Assembly: GCF_001439665.1 (NCBI RefSeq)
Contig: NZ_LMAK01000078.1
Span: forward strand, 146,316 to 210,315
DNA: 64,000 nt
Direction of reading: 5' to 3'
DNA from: Formosa algae
GTDB lineage: Bacteria > Bacteroidota > Bacteroidia > Flavobacteriales > Flavobacteriaceae
Under the pieces are notes generated by a model, which saw nothing but the letters and a program-made list of their open reading frames with translations, had not been told where the DNA came from and did not search any database. A program made the position numbers and the translations under genes. Of the stretch, positions 37,039 to 45,222 are shown in pieces (position 1 is the first letter of the stretch; each line of letters opens with the position of its first letter).

Positions 37039-38332
37039 CTTCTGTAGAGTCTAAAATAATATTGAATAATTCTTTAAAACCTTTCCAACGGCCGTATCCG
37101 CTAAATGTGTAATTATGAAAAATGGGCACAAATTCGCCATTTACTCGCTTTACCTGATTGATAATATATTGTAGCGATTCCTTTTTATCTAAAAAAGACG
37201 AATACCTTAATAATGCAGAATCTATAACGTGATAAGAGTTTATACGTAAAGGTGTTTGTACTTCGTAATCTAAATCGTAAAAGAAAAACGGCGTACAAGT
37301 TCCTGCCCTAAATCCCAACTCATTAACATAACCCATGGTATAATCGTCTAGAACTTCTAACTCGACTAAATTCCGATATAAATCGGGTAGATTTAATTTA
37401 GAAAATGAATTCCGAGATTCCAACAAAGAGGTATTAATTATCCCTTCCATACGTTGCTGCTCTTCCTTAAGTACAGCTTTATCTTCAATAGCAAAATAAG
37501 AGACCTTAAGCCCTACTTTACAGTAATCTGCTACAGATTTAATTAACGACACAAAATCTTTTCTATGTACGCTTATGCCCTTATCATAGGTTGAATAATC
37601 GCCAATTAAAAAGAAAAAATGAAACCGATGTTTGGTCTGTTTTTGTCTGTTTAAAATGTATTTGAATGTATCGTGCGGATCGCGTTTTAAATTAAAAAGC
37701 ACCACATACCTATAGTATAATCGTTTAAATTGGAGAGCAAAGAGATCTTTAAACGTTCCACCCATGGTTCGCATTAATCCTTTTAACCTAAAATCGTAAG
37801 GCGATGGTACATCTATAACAGGTTTTATACTGTATGTTCGGTTTTTAAATTCGTAATCCGGATAATGGGCTTCTAAAACAGCTTTAAATTTGTAAGCCCA
37901 AATATCGACTACGGGCTGATTTAAAAACTTGTATTTATAAGCTAGACTTTCCTTAGCAACATACCTTCCAAACTCATCTTTTACGTGTGGTAAATATTCT
38001 TCATATCTACTTAACAAATAAAAGGAAGCGGCAAAAATATCGTATGGCAATGCACTCTTATCACCATTAAAAAAGAAACATTTAGTATCGTCCCAATTGG
38101 TAATGTTTAAATCCGGATCTGACAACCCTTGTTCGAATAGCAAATCGTGACTTCTTATAAAAATTTCTTTGCCTAAAGGTTGTCTGGTATACGACATTTT
38201 AAAACTGTCGTGAGCAATAAACGTTTCTATAGTCGTGGTAAACGACACTGGAATACCAAGAATTCTGGTACAGAGATGTTTAAACGTAAATTTTATACGT
38301 GGCGTTATTTTATGGGTATATACTAGAAGCAC
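37028..38332 (-). CDS. Polysaccharide-deacetylase-like protein (DUF7033 type)
   Basis: 434 residues, resembling the flavobacterial proteins annotated as polysaccharide deacetylase with an N-terminal DUF7033 region. The N-terminal half has DIFAASFYLLSRYEEYLPHVKDEFGRY. The C-terminal half shows NodB-like segments: HRFHFFFLIGDYSTYD and VGLKVSYFAIEDK, then LPDLYRNLVELEVLDDYTMG and FRAGTCTPFFFYDL. The expected TFDD catalytic Asp motif and the metal-binding HxxxH are not clear (the position reads KPVIDVPSPYDF), so activity is uncertain. No signal peptide. It starts at a GTG (38332); no better start was found. It overlaps the phosphatase gene downstream. Confidence 0.8.
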   Translation of the reverse strand: MLLVYTHKITPRIKFTFKHLCTRILGIPVSFTTTIETFIAHDSFKMSYTRQPLGKEIFIRSHDLLFEQGLSDPDLNITNWDDTKCFFFNGDKSALPYDIFAASFYLLSRYEEYLPHVKDEFGRYVAKESLAYKYKFLNQPVVDIWAYKFKAVLEAHYPDYEFKNRTYSIKPVIDVPSPYDFRLKGLMRTMGGTFKDLFALQFKRLYYRYVVLFNLKRDPHDTFKYILNRQKQTKHRFHFFFLIGDYSTYDKGISVHRKDFVSLIKSVADYCKVGLKVSYFAIEDKAVLKEEQQRMEGIINTSLLESRNSFSKLNLPDLYRNLVELEVLDDYTMGYVNELGFRAGTCTPFFFYDLDYEVQTPLRINSYHVIDSALLRYSSFLDKKESLQYIINQVKRVNGEFVPIFHNYTFSGYGRWKGFKELFNIILDSTEDDK

Positions 38333-38402
38333 ACATTGATTTTAAAGTAATAAAAGTAATGATTTTACACTAAAGAATACCGATAACTCAAGTAAAAGCA
38401 TA

Positions 38403-39101
38403 CTACATCTCATTTTCATCGGCAAAACTAAAATATGAATGCTCGGTTATAATCACATGATCTAAAACTTTAATATCTAAACTAGACGCTGCTGTTTTTA
38501 ATTTTTGAGTAATTTGTTTGTCGGCTACACTAGGCTTTAAAGTCCCTGACGGATGATTATGCACCAAAATAAGTGCCGTCGCACCTAGCTCTAAAGCCAT
38601 TTTTAATGTTAAACGTACATCGACTAAAGTGCCGGTTATTCCGCCTTTACTTAATTGTTGTTTTTGTAGAATAGCATTAGAATTATTTAAATAGATAATC
38701 CAAAATTCTTCGTGAGCTAATTCACCAAGAATAGGTTGCATAATTTCGAAAACAGATGCAGACGATGTGATTTTGTTTTGTTTTACAGCTTCCTCACCTC
38801 CACGACGTCTACCTAATTCCATAGCTGCTGCAATAGCTATCGCTTTAGCTTCTCCAATCCCTTTAAAAGCCATGAGTTGTTTGATAGATAATTTCCCTAA
38901 AGCTCTTAAATTATGATCAACACTTCCTAAAATACGCTTAGTTAAATCTACCGCACTTTCTTCCCGATTGCCACTGCCTATTAAAATAGCAACCAATTCG
39001 GCATCGCTTAAAGCAGCTTGTCCTTTATAAAGCAACTTCTCTCTAGGCTGATCGTCTTGCGACCAATTTTTAATTGAAAACGGAATCTTTTTTTCTGACA
39101 T
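38403..39101 (-). CDS. radC: RadC-family JAB/MPN+ protein
   Basis: RadC/YicR family protein with a C-terminal JAMM metalloprotease-like (MPN+) domain, 232 residues. The old DNA-repair assignment is doubtful in the field and its true role is not settled. An N-terminal helix-hairpin-helix region (LMAFKGIGEAKAIAIAAAMELG) is followed by the JAMM motif with His181, His183, Ser185 and Asp194 (VHNHPSG then ADKQIT), all present. The start is set at the ATG at 39101 giving MSEKKIPFSIKNW; a longer frame to 39179 would add a hydrophobic stretch that is not part of the family and would run into the divergent gene. 50 bp separate it from the divergent DUF1569 gene. Confidence 0.93.
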   Translation of the reverse strand: MSEKKIPFSIKNWSQDDQPREKLLYKGQAALSDAELVAILIGSGNREESAVDLTKRILGSVDHNLRALGKLSIKQLMAFKGIGEAKAIAIAAAMELGRRRGGEEAVKQNKITSSASVFEIMQPILGELAHEEFWIIYLNNSNAILQKQQLSKGGITGTLVDVRLTLKMALELGATALILVHNHPSGTLKPSVADKQITQKLKTAASSLDIKVLDHVIITEHSYFSFADENEM

Positions 39102-39151
39102 ACTATAAATATAAAAATTGTAAATTACCAAACCAACTAAAACAACTGATA

Positions 39152-39604
39152 ATGAACTCTTTATTTGAAACAACCTCATCCCAATCTATTTTAGATAGAT
39201 TAGATAAACTCACACCAGAAACTCCAGCACAATGGGGTAAAATGGATGTGTCCCAAATGCTGAAACATTGCCAAGCACCATTAGACATTGCGTTAGAAAA
39301 CATAACTTTAACTTCAAAAACAGGATGGCTTCAGAAACAAATAATGAAACTTTTTAAACCCTTACTATATAATGACAAACCGTGGAAACAAGGTTTACCA
39401 ACCGCTAAAGAATTAATTATAGACACACCTCAAGATTTTGATAAAGAAAAAACACGTTTAGTGTTATTAATTACAGAATTCTCTAAAAAATCTACCGTAA
39501 AAACATGGCCAAATCATCCGCTTTTTGGTTACTTTACACCCGAACAATGGGGCAAAATGCAGTACAAACATTTAGATCATCATTTAAACCAATTTAACGT
39601 CTAA
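39152..39604 (+). CDS. DUF1569 (DinB-like) protein
   Basis: 150 residues of the DUF1569 family, which shares the four-helix DinB/YfiT fold. Visible family marks: WGKMDVSQMLKHCQAPLDIAL with a putative metal-ligand His, the central PKHELxx-like GLPTAKELII, HPLFGYFTPEQWGKMQYKHLDHHLNQF with the HLDHHL metal-binding pattern. It is probably a metal-dependent enzyme related to thiol transferases, but the reaction is unknown. The start is set at the ATG at 39152; an in-frame ATG at 39074 lies inside radC and adds residues not shared with the family. The next gene follows after 16 nt. Confidence 0.85.
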   Translation: MNSLFETTSSQSILDRLDKLTPETPAQWGKMDVSQMLKHCQAPLDIALENITLTSKTGWLQKQIMKLFKPLLYNDKPWKQGLPTAKELIIDTPQDFDKEKTRLVLLITEFSKKSTVKTWPNHPLFGYFTPEQWGKMQYKHLDHHLNQFNV

Positions 39605-39620
39605 CTAAATTATTTCACCG

Positions 39621-40211
39621 TTGAGTTATCCGCCTAACATACATCAAGATTCCGATAAAAATCACCTGATAGAAGTGATTAAACATTACCCTTTAGCTAC
39701 AGTGATTTCTATAAAAGACAATACGCCTTTTATTACACATTTGCCTTTAATTTATAAATCGGGCAAACTTATAGGGCATATAGATAAAAACAATCCTCAG
39801 GCTAAACTGCTAACAGGAAACACAGCAGTAACCGTTATTTTCTCAGGTCCAGATTGCTATATATCTCCGAGTCTAATGGGCGCAGAAGCCCTACCCACTT
39901 GGAACTATATAAAAGTACACCTTCAAGGTACTGCAATAGAAATAGAAAATGAAAATGCCATTAAACAATCTATGGTAGATATGACATCGTTTTTAGAAGC
40001 ACCTGAAGAAGCTTATATTTTAGATTTTCATAATCCTAAAATGGACCAATTTGTAAATTATGTTATGGGATTTGAAATTGATATTACCCATTGGGAAGGC
40101 AAGTTTAAATTGTCTCAGAACAAAGATCAAGACATACAAAATCTGGCCAAACAACAGTTAATTTCTGTAAATAAAACCACTATAAAACCGTTTTTAGATA
40201 AGGTCTTTTAA
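39621..40211 (+). CDS. PaiB-like FMN-binding protein
   Basis: 196 residues of the FMN-binding split-barrel family that includes Bacillus PaiB and is often annotated as a negative transcriptional regulator. The opening SYPPNIHQDSDKNHLIEVIK and the strand YPLATVISIKDNTPFITHLPLIY match the family, as does CYISPSLMGAEALPTWNYIKVHLQG. The usual C-terminal end is present (MDQFVNYVMGFEIDITHWEGKFKLSQNK). The start codon is TTG at 39621; the family's normal length and opening (aromatic plus PxxF-like segment) begin exactly there and no nearby ATG fits. It sits 16 nt after the DUF1569 gene and probably shares its transcript. Confidence 0.88.
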   Translation: MSYPPNIHQDSDKNHLIEVIKHYPLATVISIKDNTPFITHLPLIYKSGKLIGHIDKNNPQAKLLTGNTAVTVIFSGPDCYISPSLMGAEALPTWNYIKVHLQGTAIEIENENAIKQSMVDMTSFLEAPEEAYILDFHNPKMDQFVNYVMGFEIDITHWEGKFKLSQNKDQDIQNLAKQQLISVNKTTIKPFLDKVF

Positions 40212-40250
40212 ATTTTATAACCTATTTTAGATTTATATCGTCATTAAAAT

Positions 40251-42812
40251 ATGCAACCAAACAGATTTAAATATCTAATTTGTATACTGCTTTTGTTCTC
40301 ATCTTATGTAACAAAAGCACAAACCGACTTACTTTCAGAGGTAGAAATGGTCACCGGTAATTTAGATTCTACACAAACATCTAAACCCAAAGCTATTAGT
40401 TCTGTTAATATTGTTCAAGAAATTGAAAACACAAATAACGAGCTAAAATTAACTCAGAAAAAGGTCCAGATTCCAGAAAATATTAAAAAGATAGATTCTG
40501 TACACGCCGTACATTATCAGTTTTTATTACAGGAATCTAATACTCTAGAAAACTTTATTAAGGCCAGTCCTAATCTTCAAAAAATTGACAACCTTATTCT
40601 AAAATGGTACGGATATAAAAGCACATTATCTAGTTGGCTATCTACAGTAAACAATCAGGAAACCCGTAATTCCAGATATATTAATAACATTATTAATAAA
40701 GAAAAAACGTGGGAACTCAGTTATAAAAAAGCCATAGAAAACGATTCTCCAAAAGAAATTCTAGAGGCCATAAAGAAGGTTTGGGACAAGACAAAGCAGA
40801 CTAAAGAACTCATTATAGACAACAATAACTATTATCTTATTCTTGAAACTGAAATTAATGATCAGATTAACGTTACCGAACAAGTAATGGAAGATCTAGA
40901 AACATTAAAAAATTCTCATGTTTACGACATTTTTTATCCGCGTCACGAAGCTTTATGGCACTCCACTTTTACTTTAAAATCTGAAAGCCCAGAAGATAAA
41001 GACAATGTAGAATCGATTAAAAATAACGTCTCAAGCTCTTACGAATATTTAAAAAACAGAAAAGGAACCATACTATTATACATCATTTTTTTAAGCGTAA
41101 TTACCTTGTTTATATTACGATTAAAAAAAGGGTTTCTTAAATTTAAATACAAGGAAAGAACTAAACGTTTAGCACGTGCTAGAACAACTATTATACATCA
41201 AAGTAAGATTTGTATTCTATTTCTGTCTTTGTTGGTTTTGAAATCTATGTTTACAAATACACCTAAACTGTTTTCAGACATTACAACCTTATTAATTTTA
41301 GCTACAGCAATCCCACTTATGCGGCCATATATGCATAAGCAGTTTAAAGACATTGTATTTTTTGTTATTTTATTTTTTGTACTTAACTCTTTAAAATCTT
41401 ACGTTTGGTTTACGTCTGGATTGTATCGTATTTATATTTTATTTGAAGCCATTGTCGTTATAATTGTGCTTTACAAATTCACTAGTCCATACAAAAGAAT
41501 AAAAAACTTGGAAGTTGATGGTTTCGGAAAATTACTAATTCGTCTAACACCTATAATCTACATTTTAAGTGTCATTTCTATTATTTCTAATATTTTAGGC
41601 TACACAAATCTTACAGACATTACTTTAAAAATAAGTACACAAAGCGGAATAATAACAACATTTTTCTATAGTTTACTTATGATTTTTAACGGCATTGCCA
41701 TAGGTGTAATTAATAGACATTATGGCGTAAAATCTACTTATGTAGAAATGGATCGTTTTCATATAGAAAAACAAACTATTAAAATCTCTAGAATTGTAGT
41801 CACAATAATATGGACTTTATATTTTCTAAGCATTATAGATGTTTTAAGTCCTATTCAAGAAACCATTAGTTATTCCTTATCAGAACCTTACCAAATAGGT
41901 AGTTTAACATTTACTCTAGAAGGGGTTTTAGGATTTATTTTCACCTTAATACTAACCTATTCTTTAACTAAACTAATATCGTTTTTAATAAACGATGGCG
42001 ATGGTGTTTTAAGACTTCTTAAGCTTCCAAAAGGAATTCCTGCTGCGGTGTCTTTAGTGATTAGGTATTTTATTTTAGGCTTCGGAGTTATATTAGCACT
42101 CGGAGCATTGGGAGTCGATTTAAGTAAATTTAATTTAATGGCTGGAGCGCTAGGTTTAGGGATTGGTTTTGGATTACAAACTGTTATTTCCAATTTTGTG
42201 TCTGGGTTAATTTTAGTGTTTGAACGTCCTATTTTACTTGGAGATACGGTTGAAGTTAATAACTTATTAGGAACCGTAAACCGCATTGGAGTAAGATCTT
42301 CCAGCATAAATACGTTTGATGGCGCTGAAGTTGTCGTACCAAATAACAACTTAATTTCTAATGATTTAATAAATTGGACGCTCTCTAACAATACTAAACG
42401 TGTTGAAGTATTAATTGGAACGTCTTACAATTCTGACCCTAACCGCGTATTGGAAATTTTAACAGAAATAGCTACAGGAAATAAATACACCTTAAACGAT
42501 CCGCCGCCAAGAGCTTTATTTAATGATTTTGGAGACAGTGCGCTTAACTTTAGATTACTTTTTTGGGTACATTACGAAGTCGGTTTACAAGCTAAAAGCG
42601 ATATATCTATTAGTATTTATAACCGTTTTAAGGCTGAAGGCATAGAAATACCCTTCCCTCAGCGCGACCTTAACGTACGAAATTTGCCCGATAATTTAAA
42701 TAAGTCTACGACTTTAGAAGATGACATCTCTACGGAATCAACACAAAAAGAAAACCAAATAGAATACTTACCAACACATAAGAATTCGGAAGAACCAGAT
42801 AAGATGAAATAA
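40251..42812 (+). CDS. Large MscS-family mechanosensitive channel
   Basis: 853 residues, larger than E. coli MscS (286) and organised like MscK/MscM types. A signal peptide ends VTKAQ (residue 24). A periplasmic helical and coiled-coil-rich region covers residues 25-265. About seven to eight membrane helices follow between residues 270 and 640, then the pore helix with the family Gly/Ala pattern MAGALGLGIGFGLQTVISNFVSG (about 630-652). The beta domain is FERPILLGDTVEVNNLLGTV and the C-terminal alpha/beta vestibule is GDSALNFRLLFWVHYE. The tail is polar. Expected role: release of solutes on hypo-osmotic shock from the inner membrane. It is followed by a shared bidirectional terminator. Confidence 0.93.
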   Translation: MQPNRFKYLICILLLFSSYVTKAQTDLLSEVEMVTGNLDSTQTSKPKAISSVNIVQEIENTNNELKLTQKKVQIPENIKKIDSVHAVHYQFLLQESNTLENFIKASPNLQKIDNLILKWYGYKSTLSSWLSTVNNQETRNSRYINNIINKEKTWELSYKKAIENDSPKEILEAIKKVWDKTKQTKELIIDNNNYYLILETEINDQINVTEQVMEDLETLKNSHVYDIFYPRHEALWHSTFTLKSESPEDKDNVESIKNNVSSSYEYLKNRKGTILLYIIFLSVITLFILRLKKGFLKFKYKERTKRLARARTTIIHQSKICILFLSLLVLKSMFTNTPKLFSDITTLLILATAIPLMRPYMHKQFKDIVFFVILFFVLNSLKSYVWFTSGLYRIYILFEAIVVIIVLYKFTSPYKRIKNLEVDGFGKLLIRLTPIIYILSVISIISNILGYTNLTDITLKISTQSGIITTFFYSLLMIFNGIAIGVINRHYGVKSTYVEMDRFHIEKQTIKISRIVVTIIWTLYFLSIIDVLSPIQETISYSLSEPYQIGSLTFTLEGVLGFIFTLILTYSLTKLISFLINDGDGVLRLLKLPKGIPAAVSLVIRYFILGFGVILALGALGVDLSKFNLMAGALGLGIGFGLQTVISNFVSGLILVFERPILLGDTVEVNNLLGTVNRIGVRSSSINTFDGAEVVVPNNNLISNDLINWTLSNNTKRVEVLIGTSYNSDPNRVLEILTEIATGNKYTLNDPPPRALFNDFGDSALNFRLLFWVHYEVGLQAKSDISISIYNRFKAEGIEIPFPQRDLNVRNLPDNLNKSTTLEDDISTESTQKENQIEYLPTHKNSEEPDKMK

Positions 42813-42826
42813 TAACATTTAATAAT

Positions 42827-42867
42827 AAAAAAAGCGAGTTTAGATATTTCTAAAACTCGCTTTTTTT
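42827..42867. terminator. Bidirectional terminator between mscS-like and mpl
   Basis: A7 run, stem GCGAGTTTAGA / TCTAAAACTCGC (one bulged A), then a T7 run. A and T runs flank both sides, so it can end both convergent genes. Confidence 0.9.
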
Positions 42868-42923
42868 ATTATAATTAACTCTTTACACTTTTTGGAATAA
42901 TCAAGAAAGGTATCTTAACTTAT

Positions 42924-44279
42924 TTAGTTAATAAGTGTTTTAACATCATTAAAATCTAATCCGCCATAATTTCCTGAACTCATTAATAGCAGGGAACTAT
43001 TTTCAAAATTTTGGGCAAACAAAAACTGTTTAAACGATTCTGGATTGGTATAAATAACTAAATCGTCGCGTTCAAAAGCCTCTGCTATTTGCGTTTTTGT
43101 TACCGCGTCTAATTTTTTAATTTCTACGGCGTGTGGAGAGAAGAATACCACTGCTTTATCTGCAGCATCAAGAGTACCTTTATATTCTTTTAAAAATTCA
43201 GCATTTAAACTACTATATGTATGCAACTCTAAACAGGCTACTAATTTTCTGTTTTCAAATTGTGCTTTTACCGCATTTGTTGTCGCTTTTACTTTACTTG
43301 GCGAATGTGCAAAATCTTTATAAGCAATACTGTTATTACCTTCTGCAATTTTCTCTAAACGCTTGCTAGCGCCTTTAAAGGTTGAAATCGCTTCATAGAA
43401 GTCGTCTTCATCAATTCCCATATGCTGACAAATCCATTTTGCTCCTGCAAGATTGTTTAAATTATGCGCGCCAAACACTTCAATAGGCAATGGTCCTTCT
43501 GGCGTTTCTAATAAAGTTTCTCCATCTTCTACAATATATTCAGGAGTATGATATGGTAATTTTCGTATCGGGTTTTCAGACGATTCTACAACACGTTTTA
43601 CAGCATCATCTTCTTCATTGTACGTAATACTTCCTCCGTTTACAATACTGTCGACAAATATTTTGAATTGCTCCTCGTAATTTTCATAAGTCGGAAACAC
43701 GTTAATATGATCCCAAGCAATACCGCTTAAAAGTGCAATATTAGGTTTGTATAAATGAAATTTCGGACGACGGTCTATTGGCGAGCTTAAATATTCATCG
43801 CCTTCTAATACCATAAAATCATTGTCTTCTGTAAGTTTTACCATCACATCAAAACCGTCTAGTTGTGCACCAACCATATAATCTACATCGCGATCGTGAT
43901 AATGCATAACATGTAAAATCATAGATGTAATGGTTGTTTTACCATGACTTCCACCAATTACGACACGTGTTTTATTTTTGGACTGTTCGTATAAAAATTC
44001 GGGGTAACTGTAAATTTTAAGTCCTAAATCCTGAGCTTTTAACAACTCCGGATTATCGGCTTTTGCATGCATTCCTAAAACTACAGCATCAAGTTGCGAA
44101 TTGATTTTTTCTGGAAACCATCCAAAAGATTCGGGTAACAATCCTTGGGTTTGTAATCTTGATTTTGAAGGTTCGAAAATCTCATCGTCGCTTCCCGTAA
44201 CGTGATAACCTTTGTTATGTAATGCCAAGGCTAAATTGTGCATAGCACTTCCACCCATGGCTATAAAATGTACATTCAT
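42924..44279 (-). CDS. mpl: Murein tripeptide ligase Mpl
   Basis: Cytoplasmic Mur-ligase family enzyme that joins recovered L-Ala-gamma-D-Glu-meso-DAP tripeptide to UDP-N-acetylmuramate, recycling peptidoglycan. The product is 451 residues. The N-terminal Rossmann domain MNVHFIAMGGSAMHNLALAL lacks the fuller MurC form, as expected for Mpl. The ATP-binding loop is VIGGSHGKTTITSM, followed by VLEGDEYLSSPIDRRPKF and the Mur-family histidine/aspartate region AWDHINVFPTYENY, then SIAYKDFAHSPSKVKAT in the C-terminal domain. Length and motifs favour Mpl over MurC. It is convergent with the channel gene and separated by 53 bp from the TPR gene upstream on the same strand. Confidence 0.9.
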   Translation of the reverse strand: MNVHFIAMGGSAMHNLALALHNKGYHVTGSDDEIFEPSKSRLQTQGLLPESFGWFPEKINSQLDAVVLGMHAKADNPELLKAQDLGLKIYSYPEFLYEQSKNKTRVVIGGSHGKTTITSMILHVMHYHDRDVDYMVGAQLDGFDVMVKLTEDNDFMVLEGDEYLSSPIDRRPKFHLYKPNIALLSGIAWDHINVFPTYENYEEQFKIFVDSIVNGGSITYNEEDDAVKRVVESSENPIRKLPYHTPEYIVEDGETLLETPEGPLPIEVFGAHNLNNLAGAKWICQHMGIDEDDFYEAISTFKGASKRLEKIAEGNNSIAYKDFAHSPSKVKATTNAVKAQFENRKLVACLELHTYSSLNAEFLKEYKGTLDAADKAVVFFSPHAVEIKKLDAVTKTQIAEAFERDDLVIYTNPESFKQFLFAQNFENSSLLLMSSGNYGGLDFNDVKTLIN

Positions 44280-44332
44280 AAACTTATTTTGAGGGTTGTA
44301 AAGATACAGGTTTTAATACGTTTTAAATAAGA

Positions 44333-45076
44333 TTACTGACTAATCTCAGCTATTTTTTGCTGAAAATCGTCATCCTTAAATTTTGTAAACGCTGCTCTTA
44401 AAACTGTAATTGATTTATGGGTTTGATTTTGGTTTAAATAAAATGTTGCAAGCGTATTATAACACACTTTAGATTGTCCAACTTCTACAGCTTTCTTGTA
44501 GTGTTGTTCTGCCAATTTATAATCATGATTCTTTTCATAAATATATCCTTTGGCTAAACATCCATCAACTACAGATAAGGCCTCCAATTCGTTAGCATAC
44601 ATTATTGCAGTGGTTGTACTACCGCCTAAAACCCAAGGTAATTCAATGTAAATTTTAACCAAAGCCCATCGTGTATCAATATGCTTTGCATCTAATGTAG
44701 CGGCGGTTAAAAATGCTTCTTTTGCATCTAAAACCAACGGAATTGCTTGCATTTTACTTCCGTTAAGCGCTTTCATGGCTAAAGCACCTCCATATTTATA
44801 ATAGTAATTTGCAACATCAGTATGTGCATTTATTAATACTCTATATTGAGATATGGCTGCATCCCATTTTTCTGTGTGACTGTAAGCATCGCCTAGCAAT
44901 TCTATAACATCAGAATGTTCTATAGGCAATAAAGATTCTGCTTCAAGAGTAACAATCACTAAATCATATTTTTTATCGTTAAAATGGGCTTGTGCTTCTA
45001 CCAAAGGTTGTTGCGAAAACATAGGCCCCGAAATGCTAAAAAACATAATTATAATACAAAAAACGAAACGATTCAT
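44333..45076 (-). CDS. Secreted TPR protein
   Basis: 247 residues with a signal peptide (MNRFVFCIIIMFFSISGPMF, cleavage near MFSQQ) and four or five tetratricopeptide-like helix pairs: LVEAQAHFNDKKYDLVIVTLE, VIELLGDAYSHTEKWDAAISQYRVLI, VANYYYKYGGALAMKAL, CLAKGYIYEKNHDYKLAEQHYKKAVE, and YNTLATFYLNQNQTHKSITVLRAAF. Expected to be a periplasmic scaffold or assembly factor; the partner is unknown. It is divergent from the alpha-2-macroglobulin gene (146 bp). The transcript is likely leaderless (see its -7 box). Confidence 0.85.
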   Translation of the reverse strand: MNRFVFCIIIMFFSISGPMFSQQPLVEAQAHFNDKKYDLVIVTLEAESLLPIEHSDVIELLGDAYSHTEKWDAAISQYRVLINAHTDVANYYYKYGGALAMKALNGSKMQAIPLVLDAKEAFLTAATLDAKHIDTRWALVKIYIELPWVLGGSTTTAIMYANELEALSVVDGCLAKGYIYEKNHDYKLAEQHYKKAVEVGQSKVCYNTLATFYLNQNQTHKSITVLRAAFTKFKDDDFQQKIAEISQ

Positions 45077-45080
45077 AGCG

Positions 45081-45088
45081 CAAAAATA
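45081..45088 (-). promoter_or_regulatory. -7 box, TPR gene, likely leaderless
   Basis: TATTTTTG on the minus strand, an exact TAnnTTTG, ends 4 nt before the ATG at 45076, the same geometry as at rlmB. A TTG lies upstream, but only 15 nt away, shorter than usual. Confidence 0.5.
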
Positions 45089-45222
45089 ATCTATTTAAAA
45101 GCGCAATTAATTATACTTTTTTAAAATTTAAAGCCTAAAAAAAGAATTAACTTTCTAACATAAACCAAAAGTGGAACTGTTTTTGATTTCATTTTTTTGA
45201 AACAACACTAACCTTCTCTTAT

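Noticed and set aside
39102..39179. Longer radC start with a hydrophobic N-terminal extension
   Set aside because: RadC proteins begin at the MSEKK-like position; the extension would overlap the divergent DUF1569 gene.
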